A stretch of 55,621 nucleotides of DNA. Source: Paracidovorax konjaci (GTDB taxonomy: Bacteria; Pseudomonadota; Gammaproteobacteria; Burkholderiales; Burkholderiaceae_C). Under the pieces are notes generated by a model, which was given only the letters and a program-made list of their open reading frames with translations, was not told the DNA's origin and ran no database searches. This document shows, piece after piece, positions 17,672 through 27,481 of the stretch. The stretch lies in assembly GCF_900112675.1 (NCBI RefSeq), contig NZ_FOMQ01000021.1, positions 1-55,621 on the forward strand, written 5' to 3'. The translations under genes and the position numbers were made by a program. The first letter of the stretch is position 1. Each line of letters starts with the position of its first letter.

Positions 17672-20233
17672 TCAGTCCGCCGGGCCCTGGGGCTCGGCCG
17701 CGGGCCTGGACTGTGCCCCGGGCACCGACGTGGAGGCCGGCGGCGACAGCGCCAGCCCGGCTCGCCGCAGCGTGTCCAGGATCGAGAACAGCAGGTCGCT
17801 GCGCACACCGCCCGCATTGCGCGGGTTGTTCACGTGGCCGATGGCCAGGAACGTGAGCGTGCCTTCCACGATGCCTTCGAGCTGCACGATGGGTGCCGGG
17901 CTCTCCAGCACGTCCGGGTGGGCCCGGAACGCGCCGAGGATCACCTCGCGCATGCGCTGCGCATCGGTGTCCAGCGGCGCGGGCAGCCGCAGCAGCACGC
18001 GGCCCTGGGCGCCGCCCCAGGTCATGTTGCGCACGGTCTTGGTGATGAATTCCGAGTTGGGCACGATCACGGTGGAGTGGTCGCCGAGCTGGATCTCCGT
18101 GGCGCGCACGTTGATGCGGCGGATGTCGCCCTCGGTGTCGCCCAGCTTCACCCAGTCGCCCACCTTCACGGGCCGCTCGGCCAGCAGGATCAGGCCGGAG
18201 ATGAAGTTCTGCACGATGGCCTGCAGCCCGAAGCCGATGCCCACCGAGAGCGCGCTCGCGACCCAGGCGATGCGTTCCACGCTGATTCCCAGCGCCGCCA
18301 GCGCGGCGGCCACCACCATCACGCCGCCGACATAGCCGAGCAGGGTGGTGATGGAGCTGCGCATGCCCGGCTCCAGCGACGTGCTGGGGAAGTAGCGGTC
18401 GCTGAGCCAGCGCTTGACCACGCGGATGCCGACGAAGCCCACCACCACCACGGCCAGCGCCGTCAGCAGCGCCTGCGGCGCCAGGGCGAAGTTGCCCACG
18501 CTGAGGTTCTGGTCGATGCTGCTGCCCCGACGGAACAGCTCGTCCGGGCCGGTGCCGAAGGGCGCCAGCAGCGCGATGACGAGGTAGAAGAACAGCACCA
18601 GGCGCAGCACGCCCGACACCACCACCGCCGACTGGTCGAGCAACCCGGGGTCGATCCCCATGCCCGCGTGCAGGCGCCGCCCGAAGCTGCCCTTGGACGA
18701 CAGCACGGCTTCGCAGACGTCGTCCGCGAGCTGGTGGAGCAGGTAGGCCGTGGCGAAGGCGACGCCGCTCCAGACCATCTGCCGCGCGAGCGCGCCGGCC
18801 AGCGCGATGTAGCCGAAGGCGACCAGCACCACGACGGCGAGGGAAGCGATGCCCGCCAGGGCGACCAGCAGGCCCACCCAGAGGGGCCGCGGCGCAGGGG
18901 CGGGTGCCGGCGCATCGCCGCTGCCTTCCGCCCCCTCCTGCGCCGCCGAGGCCGCCGCCGCCGGCGCGTTCAACTGCCGCACGGAGGCCGCGACGACGGC
19001 CGCCACGAGCAGCGCGAAGAAGGCCTGTGCCGTGACTTCGGCCGAGAGGCTGGCGGCCACGGCGGCATTGATCTCGGTGACCATGCCGCCCAGCGAAGCG
19101 ACGATGGCGATCAGCCAGGGGTACGGGCTCAGCCGGCGGGCCAGATCGTCGGGCAGCGAGGGCAGGCGCCAGGAGCTGCGCTTGCGCGACAGCAGCGCGT
19201 GGCCCAGGCCGATGGCGAAGGCCGCGAACACGGCCAGGCCCACGGCGGTGTGTCCCAGCCCGTCCAGCCGCTCGCCCAGGTTGTTGTTGGCGTCCAGGCC
19301 GCTCAGCAGCAGTTGCGCCGCCGTGCCGATGAGGACCACGTTGGTCACCACGGAGGCGGCCGCCAGCAGGGAGCGCCGCAGCCGGCCGGCCGGCAGCTTG
19401 GCGGGCGCGATGCGCACCAGCAGCCGCTCTCCCGCCCAGTTGCCGACCACGGCCAGCAGCAGGGCGCCGATCAGGCTCAGCAGGAAGGTATTGCGCCGCT
19501 CGGGCTCCAGCGCCTGGCGCACGGCCTGCTTCGCTTCGCTGGCCAGGGCGGCCAGGCGCGCGGTGTCGTTGGGCAAGGCGCTGCGCAGGTTGCGCCAGAA
19601 GGCCGCGCCCAGCGGGGAATCGGCGCGCGCCGTGAGCGCGGCCTGGAACTGCTGGCGGCGCTGGCGCAGGAGGTCGGCGCTGAGCTGGTCGGCGTCCACG
19701 ACGATGAGGCGCGCGAGCTTCAGGTCCGCATCGACCGTGCCGCGCTGCTTGGCGAGCGCCGCACGCTGCTGCGCGACGTCGGGCGCATCGGCCGGCGCCC
19801 CTTTCTCCGGCGTGGGGCCGAGGCCCGCCAGGCGCGTGTCCAGGTCGGCCAGCTCCACCGTGCGGCGGGCCACCAACTGTTCGGCCGCCGTGCCGATGCC
19901 ATAGACGTCGTTGACCAGCTTGCGGCCGTCGTCGTCCTCGCCGAGCTTGCGGGGCACGGCGTCGAGGCGCTTGCGCAGCTCGTCCACCGAAGGCAGCGGG
20001 ACATCGGGATCGACAGCGGCGGCCATGGCGGCGGCCCGTGCCGCGGCGGCGCTGCTGGATGGGGCCGGGGCGGAGGCAGGGGCACGCTCCTGCGCGATGG
20101 TCGTGGGAAAGTGGGTCGCCAGCAGCCAGAGCAGGCAGGCCGCCAGCACGGCGATCAGCCGCCTGCGCGGTGCGCTGCTGGCGCGGGGATCGGTGGGGCG
20201 CAGGGGTGGGGTGGGGAGAACGGTCGGGTCCAT
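17672..20233 (-). CDS. MscS-family mechanosensitive channel with DUF3772 domain
   Basis: An 853-residue protein. A hydrophobic signal or anchor lies at about 25-48, followed by a periplasmic DUF3772 region (about 75-260, VDELRKRLDAVPRKLGEDDD). About ten predicted membrane segments follow. The MscS pore and beta domain begin near 640 (LSVGIGFGLQAIVQNFISG, then ERPVKVGDWVKLGD and VIVPNSEFITKTV). It would act as a large MscK-like osmotic safety valve. A low-complexity Ala/Pro stretch (SSSAAAARAAA) follows the N-terminal anchor. It lies 19 bases after ugpQ on the same strand and may be read through from the ugp run. Confidence 0.9.
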   Translation of the reverse strand: MDPTVLPTPPLRPTDPRASSAPRRRLIAVLAACLLWLLATHFPTTIAQERAPASAPAPSSSAAAARAAAMAAAVDPDVPLPSVDELRKRLDAVPRKLGEDDDGRKLVNDVYGIGTAAEQLVARRTVELADLDTRLAGLGPTPEKGAPADAPDVAQQRAALAKQRGTVDADLKLARLIVVDADQLSADLLRQRRQQFQAALTARADSPLGAAFWRNLRSALPNDTARLAALASEAKQAVRQALEPERRNTFLLSLIGALLLAVVGNWAGERLLVRIAPAKLPAGRLRRSLLAAASVVTNVVLIGTAAQLLLSGLDANNNLGERLDGLGHTAVGLAVFAAFAIGLGHALLSRKRSSWRLPSLPDDLARRLSPYPWLIAIVASLGGMVTEINAAVAASLSAEVTAQAFFALLVAAVVAASVRQLNAPAAAASAAQEGAEGSGDAPAPAPAPRPLWVGLLVALAGIASLAVVVLVAFGYIALAGALARQMVWSGVAFATAYLLHQLADDVCEAVLSSKGSFGRRLHAGMGIDPGLLDQSAVVVSGVLRLVLFFYLVIALLAPFGTGPDELFRRGSSIDQNLSVGNFALAPQALLTALAVVVVGFVGIRVVKRWLSDRYFPSTSLEPGMRSSITTLLGYVGGVMVVAAALAALGISVERIAWVASALSVGIGFGLQAIVQNFISGLILLAERPVKVGDWVKLGDTEGDIRRINVRATEIQLGDHSTVIVPNSEFITKTVRNMTWGGAQGRVLLRLPAPLDTDAQRMREVILGAFRAHPDVLESPAPIVQLEGIVEGTLTFLAIGHVNNPRNAGGVRSDLLFSILDTLRRAGLALSPPASTSVPGAQSRPAAEPQGPAD

Positions 20234-20252
20234 GGCGTGGACCGGGAGGGTA

Positions 20253-21014
20253 TCACCGTGCCGGGCTGAAAAGGTCCACGCGGTCCGTGATGATGCCGTC
20301 GGTGCCGAGATCGATGAGCCGCTGCGCCGCCCATTCGTCGTTCACGGTGTAGCTGAGGGCGCGCAGGCCGCAGCCCTGGACTTCGGCCACGTTTTCCGCC
20401 GTCCAGAGCGCATGGTTGCAGACCACGGCAGCGCAGCCGAGCTGGCGCGCGGTGTCGAGCCAGCCCGGAGGCAGGCTGTCCAGCAGCAGCCCGCGCGGCA
20501 ACTGGGGTGCGGCATCGCGCGCGCCCGTGAGCGCCGGCACCTGGAACGAGGTGAGCAGCGGCGGCACCGCGGCGCCCAGCCACAGGCGCGCGGCCAGCGC
20601 CGCCACGGCGCGGCCGGTTTCTTCTTCGGTGCCCGGCGTGGGCTTGATCTCGATGTTGAGGAAGTAGCCGTTGGCGATGCAGAAGCGCGCAATGTTTTCC
20701 AGCGTGGGCAGCGGCTCGCCCGCGCAGCCGCGGGAGTGCCAGCCACCGGCGTCGAGCTGCGACAGCTCGCTCCAGGGGCGCTCGCCCGCCGTGCCGTGGC
20801 CGCTGGTCGTGCGCTGCAGCGTGGCGTCGTGCAGCAGGAAGGGCACGCCGTCGCTGCTGAGCTTGGCATCGCACTCGAACATGCGGTAGCCGTGCTGCGC
20901 CCCCAGCCGGAAGGCCGCGAGCGTGTTCTCGGGCGCGAGCTTGCCCGCGCCGCGGTGCGCGATCCAGCGCGGGTAGGGCCAGTCGGTGGAAGCGGCAGGG
21001 GTGGAGGCGGTCAT
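20253..21014 (-). CDS. ugpQ: Glycerophosphodiester phosphodiesterase
   Basis: A 253-residue cytoplasmic GDPD enzyme that hydrolyses glycerophosphodiesters to glycerol-3-phosphate and an alcohol. Catalytic signatures are HRGAGKLAPENTLAAF (His at about 20), ECDAKLSSDGVPFLLHD (metal ligands Glu and Asp plus His) and EIKPTPG. It has no signal peptide, consistent with UgpQ rather than periplasmic GlpQ. It lies downstream of ugpB-A-E-C and a VOC gene, so imported glycerophosphodiesters can be processed directly. Confidence 0.93.
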   Translation of the reverse strand: MTASTPAASTDWPYPRWIAHRGAGKLAPENTLAAFRLGAQHGYRMFECDAKLSSDGVPFLLHDATLQRTTSGHGTAGERPWSELSQLDAGGWHSRGCAGEPLPTLENIARFCIANGYFLNIEIKPTPGTEEETGRAVAALAARLWLGAAVPPLLTSFQVPALTGARDAAPQLPRGLLLDSLPPGWLDTARQLGCAAVVCNHALWTAENVAEVQGCGLRALSYTVNDEWAAQRLIDLGTDGIITDRVDLFSPAR

Positions 21015-21078
21015 GGGGTGGCGGTTTGGGTGGACGGCGCGCGGTGCGGAGGGCCTCCGCAGCCCACGCGCCTGCCGT

Positions 21079-21462
21079 TCAGTCAGAAGAAGGCGCCGCA
21101 GTCGGCTCGGCCGTGGCTTCGCAGGGCTCGCCGAACTTGAGCAGGTTGCCGTGCGGATCGATCACGTACAGCTCGCGCATGCCCCAAGGGCGCTCGGCCG
21201 GGGGCTCGTGCGGGAGCCCGCGGCGTGTGAAATCGGCATGCAGCGCCCGCACGTCGCCGCGCAGGTAGCACGAGGTGTTCTCCGCGATGTGACGATCGTC
21301 GCAGAGCCAGAAATGCAGCTCGCAGCCGTCGCGGGTGGCGATGAGGTAGTCGGCCGCGCGCAGCGCGATGGCGAACCCCAGGCGGTCCACGTAGAACGCG
21401 GCGCTCTCGTCCAGGTCGAGCGATGCCAGCACGGGGATGGTGGCGTGGAGCGCGTTGGCCAT
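21079..21462 (-). CDS. VOC-superfamily (glyoxalase/bleomycin-resistance-like) protein
   Basis: A 127-residue protein with the paired beta-alpha-beta-beta-beta pattern of the vicinal oxygen chelate fold: IPVLASLDLDESAAFYVDRL at the start, then a second module ending in RELYVIDPHGNLLKFGEP. It most resembles bleomycin-resistance-like proteins, but a metal site is not obvious and the substrate is unknown. It starts 23 bases after ugpC and precedes ugpQ, so it is embedded in the ugp run, an unusual insertion. The ATG is taken at 21462 (MANALHATIP). Confidence 0.85.
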   Translation of the reverse strand: MANALHATIPVLASLDLDESAAFYVDRLGFAIALRAADYLIATRDGCELHFWLCDDRHIAENTSCYLRGDVRALHADFTRRGLPHEPPAERPWGMRELYVIDPHGNLLKFGEPCEATAEPTAAPSSD

Positions 21463-21485
21463 GGGGTGTGCCGGGGTGCGGGGCT

Positions 21486-22502
21486 TCAGATGCGCTTGCC
21501 GGTGCCGGCGTCGAACCAGTGCAGGCGCTCTTCGCGCGGCGCGACGCGGATGGTTTCTTCGGGCTGCGGATGGTGCGTGCCCTCTTCGATGCGCACGATC
21601 ACCTGCTCGTCCCCGCTGCCCGATTGCAGGCGGCCATAGACGAGCCGCTCGGCGCCCAGCAGCTCGACGGTCTCGACGCGCAGGTCCCAGCCGGTATCGG
21701 CGATGTCGAGGTGCTCGGGGCGGATGCCCAGGATGGTGCCCTGCCGGCCGCCGGGCGCGTTCTTGAGCAGGTTCATCGGCGGCGAGCCGATGAAGCTGGC
21801 CACGAAGGTCGATGCGGGCGCGTGGTAGACCTCTTCGGGCGTGCCTAACTGTTCCATCACGCCGCCGTTCATGACGATCATCCGCTGCGCGAGCGTCATG
21901 GCCTCGACCTGGTCGTGCGTGACGAACAGGCTGGTGATGCCCAGTTCGCGGTGCAGTTTCTGGATCTCCAGGCGGGTCTGCGCGCGCAGCTTGGCGTCGA
22001 GGTTGGAGAGCGGTTCGTCGAACAGGAACACCTGCGGCTGGCGCACGATGGCGCGGCCCATGGCCACGCGCTGGCGCTGGCCGCCTGACAGTTCGCGCGG
22101 CTTGCGCTCCAGCAGGTGGCCGAGTTCGAGGATCTTCGCGGCCTTGTCCACGCGCGCGCGGATCTCGTCCTTGGGCACCTTGGCGATCTTCAGGCCGTAG
22201 GCCATGTTCTCGAAGTTCGTCATGTGCGGGTAAAGCGCGTAGTTCTGGAACACCATGGCGATGTCGCGCTGGGCGGGTTCCAGGTCGTTGACCACGCGGT
22301 TGCCGATGGCGATCTCGCCGCCGGAGATCTCCTCCAGGCCGGCCACCATGCGCAGCAGCGTGGATTTGCCGCAGCCCGAGGGGCCGACGATGACGATGAA
22401 TTCGCCATCCTGGATCTCGGCGCTCACGCCGTGGATGACCGGATTGGCCTTGGGGCCGACGCCGTAGCGCTTGATGACGTTGCGCAGGGAAAGAGATGCC
22501 AT
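21486..22502 (-). CDS. ugpC: sn-Glycerol-3-phosphate import ATP-binding protein
   Basis: A 338-residue ABC ATPase of the MalK/UgpC type. It has Walker [10 protein letters not shown] (about 40-48), Q loop [13 protein letters not shown], signature [14 protein letters not shown], Walker [13 protein letters not shown] and switch His in [11 protein letters not shown]-terminal OB-type regulatory domain includes GIRPEHLDI. It energises the UgpA-UgpE permease with UgpB. ATP-binding proteins of this class are often shared with other sugar importers, so specificity comes from its neighbours. Confidence 0.94.
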   Translation of the reverse strand: MASLSLRNVIKRYGVGPKANPVIHGVSAEIQDGEFIVIVGPSGCGKSTLLRMVAGLEEISGGEIAIGNRVVNDLEPAQRDIAMVFQNYALYPHMTNFENMAYGLKIAKVPKDEIRARVDKAAKILELGHLLERKPRELSGGQRQRVAMGRAIVRQPQVFLFDEPLSNLDAKLRAQTRLEIQKLHRELGITSLFVTHDQVEAMTLAQRMIVMNGGVMEQLGTPEEVYHAPASTFVASFIGSPPMNLLKNAPGGRQGTILGIRPEHLDIADTGWDLRVETVELLGAERLVYGRLQSGSGDEQVIVRIEEGTHHPQPEETIRVAPREERLHWFDAGTGKRI

Positions 22503-22565
22503 GTCTGTCTGGGAATAGGGGAGGGGTTGTCGGTGTCGCTTGCTGCGGGGCGGGGTGGCCGGGGC

Positions 22566-23417
22566 TTACTTCTCGGTGTCCACCAGGCCCTTCACGAACC
22601 ACTTCTGCATCAGGATCACGACGATGGCGGGAGGCAGCATCGCGAGGATGGCCGTGGCCATGACGATGTTCCACTCGTTCTGGCCGTCGCCGCCGGCGAT
22701 CATGCGCTTGATGCCGATCACCACGGGGTACATGTCTTCGCTGGTGGTGGCCAGCAGGGGCCACAGGTACTGGTTCCAGCCGTAGATGAACTGGATCACG
22801 AACAGTGCCGCGATGGAGGTGCGCGACAGCGGCACGAGCACGTCCTTGAAGAAGCGCATGGGGCCCGCGCCATCGATGCGCGCAGCCTCCACGAGTTCGT
22901 CGGGCACCGTCAGGAAGAACTGGCGGAAGAGGAACGTGGCTGTGGCCGAGGCGATCAGCGGCACCGTGAGGCCGGCGTAGCTGTTGAGCATCCCCAGGTC
23001 CGACACCACTTGGTAGGTGGGGCCGATGCGCACTTCGACGGGCAGCATCAGGGTGATGAAGATCAGCCAGAAGCACAGGCCCTTGAAGGGAAAGCGGAAG
23101 TAGACGATGGCGAAAGCCGACAGCAGCGAGATGGAGATCTTGCCGAAGGTGATGACCATCGCCGAGACGAAGCTCACCCACATCATCCGCGCCACCGGGG
23201 CGGTAGAGCCGGCGCCCTGGTCGCGGCCGAAGAGCGCGGCGGAGTAGGTCTCCCAGAAATGGCTGCCCGGCAGCAGCGGCATGGGCGCCTGCACGATTTC
23301 CTGTGCGGTGTGCGTGGAGGCGACGAAGGCGAGGTACAGCGGGAACGCCACGATGGCGACCCCCAGGACCATGATGAAGTGCGCGAGGATGCCGCGCGTG
23401 AGGCTGCGTTCGACCAT
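22566..23417 (-). CDS. ugpE: sn-Glycerol-3-phosphate ABC permease UgpE
   Basis: A 283-residue inner-membrane permease with about six membrane segments. The cytoplasmic coupling motif is [20 protein letters not shown] (EAA loop). The N-terminus [20 protein letters not shown] and the C-terminus [12 protein letters not shown] match UgpE. The start lies one base after the ugpA stop, indicating translational coupling and a UgpA-UgpE heterodimer. Confidence 0.94.
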   Translation of the reverse strand: MVERSLTRGILAHFIMVLGVAIVAFPLYLAFVASTHTAQEIVQAPMPLLPGSHFWETYSAALFGRDQGAGSTAPVARMMWVSFVSAMVITFGKISISLLSAFAIVYFRFPFKGLCFWLIFITLMLPVEVRIGPTYQVVSDLGMLNSYAGLTVPLIASATATFLFRQFFLTVPDELVEAARIDGAGPMRFFKDVLVPLSRTSIAALFVIQFIYGWNQYLWPLLATTSEDMYPVVIGIKRMIAGGDGQNEWNIVMATAILAMLPPAIVVILMQKWFVKGLVDTEK

Positions 23418-23418
23418 G

Positions 23419-24300
23419 TCAGTACTGCACTTTCTTTTCGACGTAGCGGAACTGCACCACGGTCAGCGCCACCACGATGAGCATCAGCACCACCGACTGC
23501 GCGGCCGAGCCGCCCAGGTCCATGGCCTTGAAGCCGTCGTAATACACCTTGTAGACGAGGATCGCGGTGTCCTTGCCGGGGCCGCCCTGCGTGGCGGCGT
23601 CCACGATGGCGAAGGTGTCGAAGAAGGCATACACCACGTTGATCACGAGCAGGAAGAAGGTGGTGGGCGAGAGCAGCGGGAACTGCACGCTCCAGAAGCG
23701 CCGCCACGGGCCCGCGCCATCGATGGAGGCGGCCTCGATCAGGGACTTCGGAATCGACTGCAGCCCCGCGAGGAAGAACAGGAAGTTGTAGGAAATCTGC
23801 TTCCAGACCGAGGCCATGACGATCAGCGTCATCGCGTGGCCGGAGTTCAGCAGGTGGTTCCAGTCGATGCCGAGCTTGCCCAGTCCGTACGCGACCACGC
23901 CGAGCGAGGGCGAGAACATGAACACCCAGAGCACCGCGGCCACCGCGGGCGCGACGGCGTAGGGCAGGATCAGCAGGGTCTTGTAGAACATCGCGCCGCG
24001 CACCACGCGGTCGGCGAACACGGCGAGCAGCAGCGACAGTGCGATGCCGCTGCCGGCCACGAGCACCGAGAAGAAGGCCGTGGTCTTGATGGATTCCACG
24101 TAGCTCGGGTCGTTGAACAGGTTCTTGAAGTTCTCCAGACCCACCCACTCGGTGGAGGTGCCGAAGGCGTCCTGCATCTGCAGCGACTGCACCAGCGCCT
24201 GGCTGGCCGGCCAGAAGAAGAAGACCAGGATGATGACCATCTGCGGGGCGATGAGCAGCCACGGCAGCCAGGCGGATTTGAATCGAACGCGTTTTTCCAT
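23419..24300 (-). CDS. ugpA: sn-Glycerol-3-phosphate ABC permease UgpA
   Basis: A 293-residue permease with about six membrane segments and the coupling motif [20 protein letters not shown]. It begins [20 protein letters not shown] and ends RYVEKKVQY. It is separated from ugpB by 151 bases that hold a terminator hairpin, so permease expression probably depends on read-through. It is tightly linked to ugpE. Confidence 0.94.
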   Translation of the reverse strand: MEKRVRFKSAWLPWLLIAPQMVIILVFFFWPASQALVQSLQMQDAFGTSTEWVGLENFKNLFNDPSYVESIKTTAFFSVLVAGSGIALSLLLAVFADRVVRGAMFYKTLLILPYAVAPAVAAVLWVFMFSPSLGVVAYGLGKLGIDWNHLLNSGHAMTLIVMASVWKQISYNFLFFLAGLQSIPKSLIEAASIDGAGPWRRFWSVQFPLLSPTTFFLLVINVVYAFFDTFAIVDAATQGGPGKDTAILVYKVYYDGFKAMDLGGSAAQSVVLMLIVVALTVVQFRYVEKKVQY

Positions 24301-24365
24301 GATGGGGGCGATTGTCCCTTGCGTGCCATGCGCGCGGTTCCCGCGGGGGAATGCCGGCGACTGAT

Positions 24366-24396
24366 GAAAAAACCCTCCCCGCTGGGCGGGGAGGGT
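24366..24396 (-). terminator. Hairpin terminator between ugpB and ugpA
   Basis: On the minus strand ACCCTCCCC (24396-24388) pairs with GGGGAGGGT (24380-24372), with a GC-rich 7-base loop that may pair further, followed by TTTTT (24371-24367). Its position after the binding protein and before the permeases suits partial termination, giving more UgpB than UgpAEC. Confidence 0.85.
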
Positions 24397-24451
24397 CGTA
24401 CGGAAGCCGGGGCCGCGCGGCGTGCCGCCCGCGGCCGGGTTCCGGCGATGC

Positions 24452-25762
24452 TCAGCCCTTGTTGGCCTTCTGGAAGCGGTCCAGCTGTTCGTTGCCGCGC
24501 TTCACGATCGAGTCCAGGGCTTCCTTGGCGGTCTTCTTGCCGGACCAGACCTGTTCCAGCTCTTCGTCCTCGATGGCGCGGATCTGCACGTAGTTGCCCA
24601 GGCGGATGCCGCGGCTCTTGTCGGTGACCTTGCGGACCATCTGCGTCACGGCCACGTCGGTGCCGGGGTTCTCCTTGTAGAAGCCGGACTTCTCGGTCAG
24701 CTCGTAGGCGGCCGTGGTCACCGGCAGGTAGCCCGTGCGCTTGTGGCTGGCCGACTGCACCTCGGGGGTGGAGATGAACTTGAAGAACGAGGCCACGCCC
24801 TTGTATTCGGCGGGCTTCTTGCCGGCCATCACCCAGAGGCTGGCGCCGCCGATGACGGTGTTCTGCGGTGCGCCGGGCACATCCGGGTAGTAGGGCAGGG
24901 GAGCCAGGCCGTAGGCGAACTTGGCGTTCTTGGCCACGTTGCCGTAGAAGCCGGACGACGTGTTGATCATGGCGCACTCGCCCGACACGAAGCTCGCCTC
25001 GGGCACGTTGCCGCGGCCCTTGTAGATGAACAGGCCCTGCTTGGCCATGTTGGCGAGGTTCTCGATGTGGCGCACGTGCAGCGGGGAGTCCACCTTCAGG
25101 CGGGCGTCCAGGCCCTGCAGGCCGTTCGACTTGGAGGCGAACTCCACGTTGTGCCAGGCCGAGAAGCTCTCCACCTGCGTCCAGTTCTGCCAGGCGGTGG
25201 TGAACGGGCACTTGTGGCCGGAGGCCTTCAGCTTGGCTGCCGCGTTGACCACTTCGGGCCACGTGGCGGGCGCCTTGTCGGTGGGCAGGCCGGCGGCCTT
25301 GAACGCGTCCTTGTTGAAATAGAAGATGGTGGTGGAGCTGTTGAACGGGAAGCTCAGCATCTGGCCGTTGGGTGCCGTGTAGTAGCCGGCCACCGCGGGG
25401 ATGTAGACCTTGGGGTCGAACGGCATGCCCGCGTCCTGCATCACCTTGCCCACGGGCACCACGGCGCCCTTGCTGGCCATCATCGTGGCGGTGCCCACTT
25501 CGAACACCTGCAGGATGTGCGGGGCGTTGCCGGCGCGGAAGGCCGCGATCGACGCCGTCATGGATTCGTCATAGGTGCCCTTGTAGGTGGGCACGATCTT
25601 GTAGTCCTTCTGGCTCTCGTTGAACTGGCGGGCCAGGTCGTTCACCCATTCGCCGTTGACGGCCGTCATCGAATGCCACCACTGGATCTCGGTCTGGGCC
25701 TGCGCGGAGACGCAGACGGTGGCGGCAATGGCGGCGGTCAGCGCCAGGTGCTTGAAATGCAT
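24452..25762 (-). CDS. ugpB: Periplasmic glycerol-3-phosphate-binding protein
   Basis: A 436-residue family 1 solute-binding protein. A clear Sec signal peptide [20 protein letters not shown] ends in AQAQ near 23. The mature part starts [17 protein letters not shown], matching the UgpB ligand region, and contains [18 protein letters not shown] and a C-terminal [10 protein letters not shown]. It binds glycerol-3-phosphate or glycerophosphodiesters for the UgpAEC importer. It has a strong gaggag site before the ATG. It is first in the minus-strand ugp run and diverges from serA. Confidence 0.94.
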   Translation of the reverse strand: MHFKHLALTAAIAATVCVSAQAQTEIQWWHSMTAVNGEWVNDLARQFNESQKDYKIVPTYKGTYDESMTASIAAFRAGNAPHILQVFEVGTATMMASKGAVVPVGKVMQDAGMPFDPKVYIPAVAGYYTAPNGQMLSFPFNSSTTIFYFNKDAFKAAGLPTDKAPATWPEVVNAAAKLKASGHKCPFTTAWQNWTQVESFSAWHNVEFASKSNGLQGLDARLKVDSPLHVRHIENLANMAKQGLFIYKGRGNVPEASFVSGECAMINTSSGFYGNVAKNAKFAYGLAPLPYYPDVPGAPQNTVIGGASLWVMAGKKPAEYKGVASFFKFISTPEVQSASHKRTGYLPVTTAAYELTEKSGFYKENPGTDVAVTQMVRKVTDKSRGIRLGNYVQIRAIEDEELEQVWSGKKTAKEALDSIVKRGNEQLDRFQKANKG

Positions 25763-26108
25763 GGAAACTCCTCAAAGAATGGCGGATGCAAAAACGGCGC
25801 ATGGTATGCGTCGTTCGTGTCATCGGTATGTCGTTGTCGCATACATGGGCGGTTCCGCAGATCGGGAACTTCCCGGGGCGGGCGAGGCAGGCAATGCGGA
25901 ATTGTGTCAATTCTGTGACGTGGTCAGGCCTTTGCGCGTCACCTGCATGACGGACATTCCGCACCGTGGTGCGGTAGGCGCCCCTGCAGCAGGGTTTTTT
26001 CCCATTGCACAATGGCATGCGATCTGCGAAAGCAGCGTGCGCCTGAAGCCCCGCTTCGCGCCCCATCCCGGCCTTCATCCCGCTCTTCCCTTCTTCTTTT
26101 GTTGTTCC
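25763..26108. promoter_or_regulatory. Divergent ugpB / serA intergenic region
   Basis: 346 bases without a convincing gene. An inverted repeat gtatgcg (25804-25810) / cgcatac (25838-25844) lies 40-80 bases before ugpB. A tandem TGTGTCA-attc-TGTGACG at 25903-25920 faintly resembles a PhoB box but faces serA. The serA-proximal part is pyrimidine-rich (cccttcttcttttgttgtt) and has no clear ribosome binding site. Confidence 0.4.
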
Positions 26109-27338
26109 ATGACCAAGACCTCCCTGGATAAAAGCAAGATCAAATTCCTTCTGCTGGAGGGCGTGCATCCGTCCGCGCTCGACGTGCTGCGCGGCGCGGG
26201 CTACACCCAGATCGAGGCCCTGACCGGCGCGCTGGACGGGGAGGAGCTCAAGCGCAAGATCGCGGACGTGCATTTCCTGGGGATCCGCTCGCGCACCCAG
26301 CTCACCGCCGACGTGTTCGAGCACGCCCACAAGCTCGTGGCCGTGGGCGCCTTCTGCATCGGCACGAACCAGATCGACCTGAACGCCGCGCGCGAGCGCG
26401 GCATCGCAGTGTTCAACGCGCCGTACTCCAACACCCGTTCCGTGGCCGAACTGGTGCTGGCCGAGGGCATCCTGCTGCTGCGCGGCGTGCCCGAGAAGAA
26501 CGCGGTGGCCCACCGCGGCGGCTGGCTCAAGAGCGCGGACAACGCCTACGAGATCCGCGGCAAGACGCTGGGCATCGTGGGCTACGGCTCCATCGGCACG
26601 CAACTCTCGGTGCTGGCCGAGTCGCTGGGCATGCACGTGGTCTTCCACGACGTGGTCAGCAAGCTGCCGCTGGGCAACGCGCGGCAGGCGCCTTCGCTGC
26701 ATTCCCTGCTGGAGCAGAGCGACATCGTCACGCTGCACGTGCCCGAGCTGCCGTCCACGCAATGGATGATCGGCCCCGAGGAGCTGGCCGCCATGAAGCA
26801 GGGCGCCATCCTCATCAATGCCGCGCGCGGCACGGTGGTGCGCATCGAGGCGCTGGCCGAAGCCCTGCGCGCCCGCAAGCTGCTGGGTGCGGCCATCGAC
26901 GTCTTTCCCGTGGAGCCGCGCAGCAACAAGGACGAGTTCGTCTCGCCGCTGCGCGGGCTGGACAACGTCATCCTCACGCCGCACATCGGCGGCTCCACCA
27001 TGGAGGCGCAGGCCAACATCGGGCTGGAGGTGGCCGAGAAGCTCGTCAAGTACAGCGACAACGGCACCTCCACCTCGTCGGTGAACTTCCCCGAGGTGGC
27101 GCTGCCCGCCCACCCGGGCAAGCACCGGCTGCTGCACATCCACCGCAACGTGCCGGGCGTGCTCTCGCAGATCAACCAGATCTTCTCGGACAACCAGATC
27201 AACATCGCCGCGCAGTACCTGCAGACCAACGACAAGGTGGGCTACGTGGTGATCGACATCGATGCCCAGTCGTCCGAACTGGCGCAGGACAAGCTCGCGC
27301 AGGTGCCCGGCACCATCCGCAGCCGCGTGCTGTTCTGA
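26109..27338 (+). CDS. serA: D-3-phosphoglycerate dehydrogenase
   Basis: A 409-residue enzyme for the first step of serine synthesis. Substrate-binding segments come first, then the NAD fold with GIVGYGSIGTQLSVLAES (from about 156), INAARGTVV, and the catalytic His in PHIGGSTMEAQANIG. A C-terminal ACT domain (about 337-409, HRLLHIHRNVPGVLSQIN) probably mediates serine feedback. The length equals the E. coli type (410). ATG 26109 gives the conserved N-terminus MTKTSLDKSKIKFLLLEG. The open frame upstream is not conserved-looking. Confidence 0.95.
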   Translation: MTKTSLDKSKIKFLLLEGVHPSALDVLRGAGYTQIEALTGALDGEELKRKIADVHFLGIRSRTQLTADVFEHAHKLVAVGAFCIGTNQIDLNAARERGIAVFNAPYSNTRSVAELVLAEGILLLRGVPEKNAVAHRGGWLKSADNAYEIRGKTLGIVGYGSIGTQLSVLAESLGMHVVFHDVVSKLPLGNARQAPSLHSLLEQSDIVTLHVPELPSTQWMIGPEELAAMKQGAILINAARGTVVRIEALAEALRARKLLGAAIDVFPVEPRSNKDEFVSPLRGLDNVILTPHIGGSTMEAQANIGLEVAEKLVKYSDNGTSTSSVNFPEVALPAHPGKHRLLHIHRNVPGVLSQINQIFSDNQINIAAQYLQTNDKVGYVVIDIDAQSSELAQDKLAQVPGTIRSRVLF

Positions 27339-27481
27339 CGCCCGGGCAGGGGCCGCGCACCGGCCATTCACTGTGCGCGGGGGATTGCCGGCCGCGGCCG
27401 GCGGCGCTCCGGGCGCTGGCGTAAAATCGCCGGCCCCGAGGCACGAGGGCGCGCCGCCAGCGCCCGACCCAGGTCCACCCC

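Noticed and set aside
17588-20269. Plus-strand open frame of about 893 codons opposite the MscS-type gene
   Set aside because: Translation rich in Gln/Arg/His/Asp without any domain. The minus strand shows a complete channel protein.
25903-25920. Possible PhoB box (TGTGTCA-attc-TGTGACG) near ugpB
   Set aside because: The half-sites differ from CTGTCAT at several positions, and the orientation faces serA rather than ugpB. It is too weak to call.
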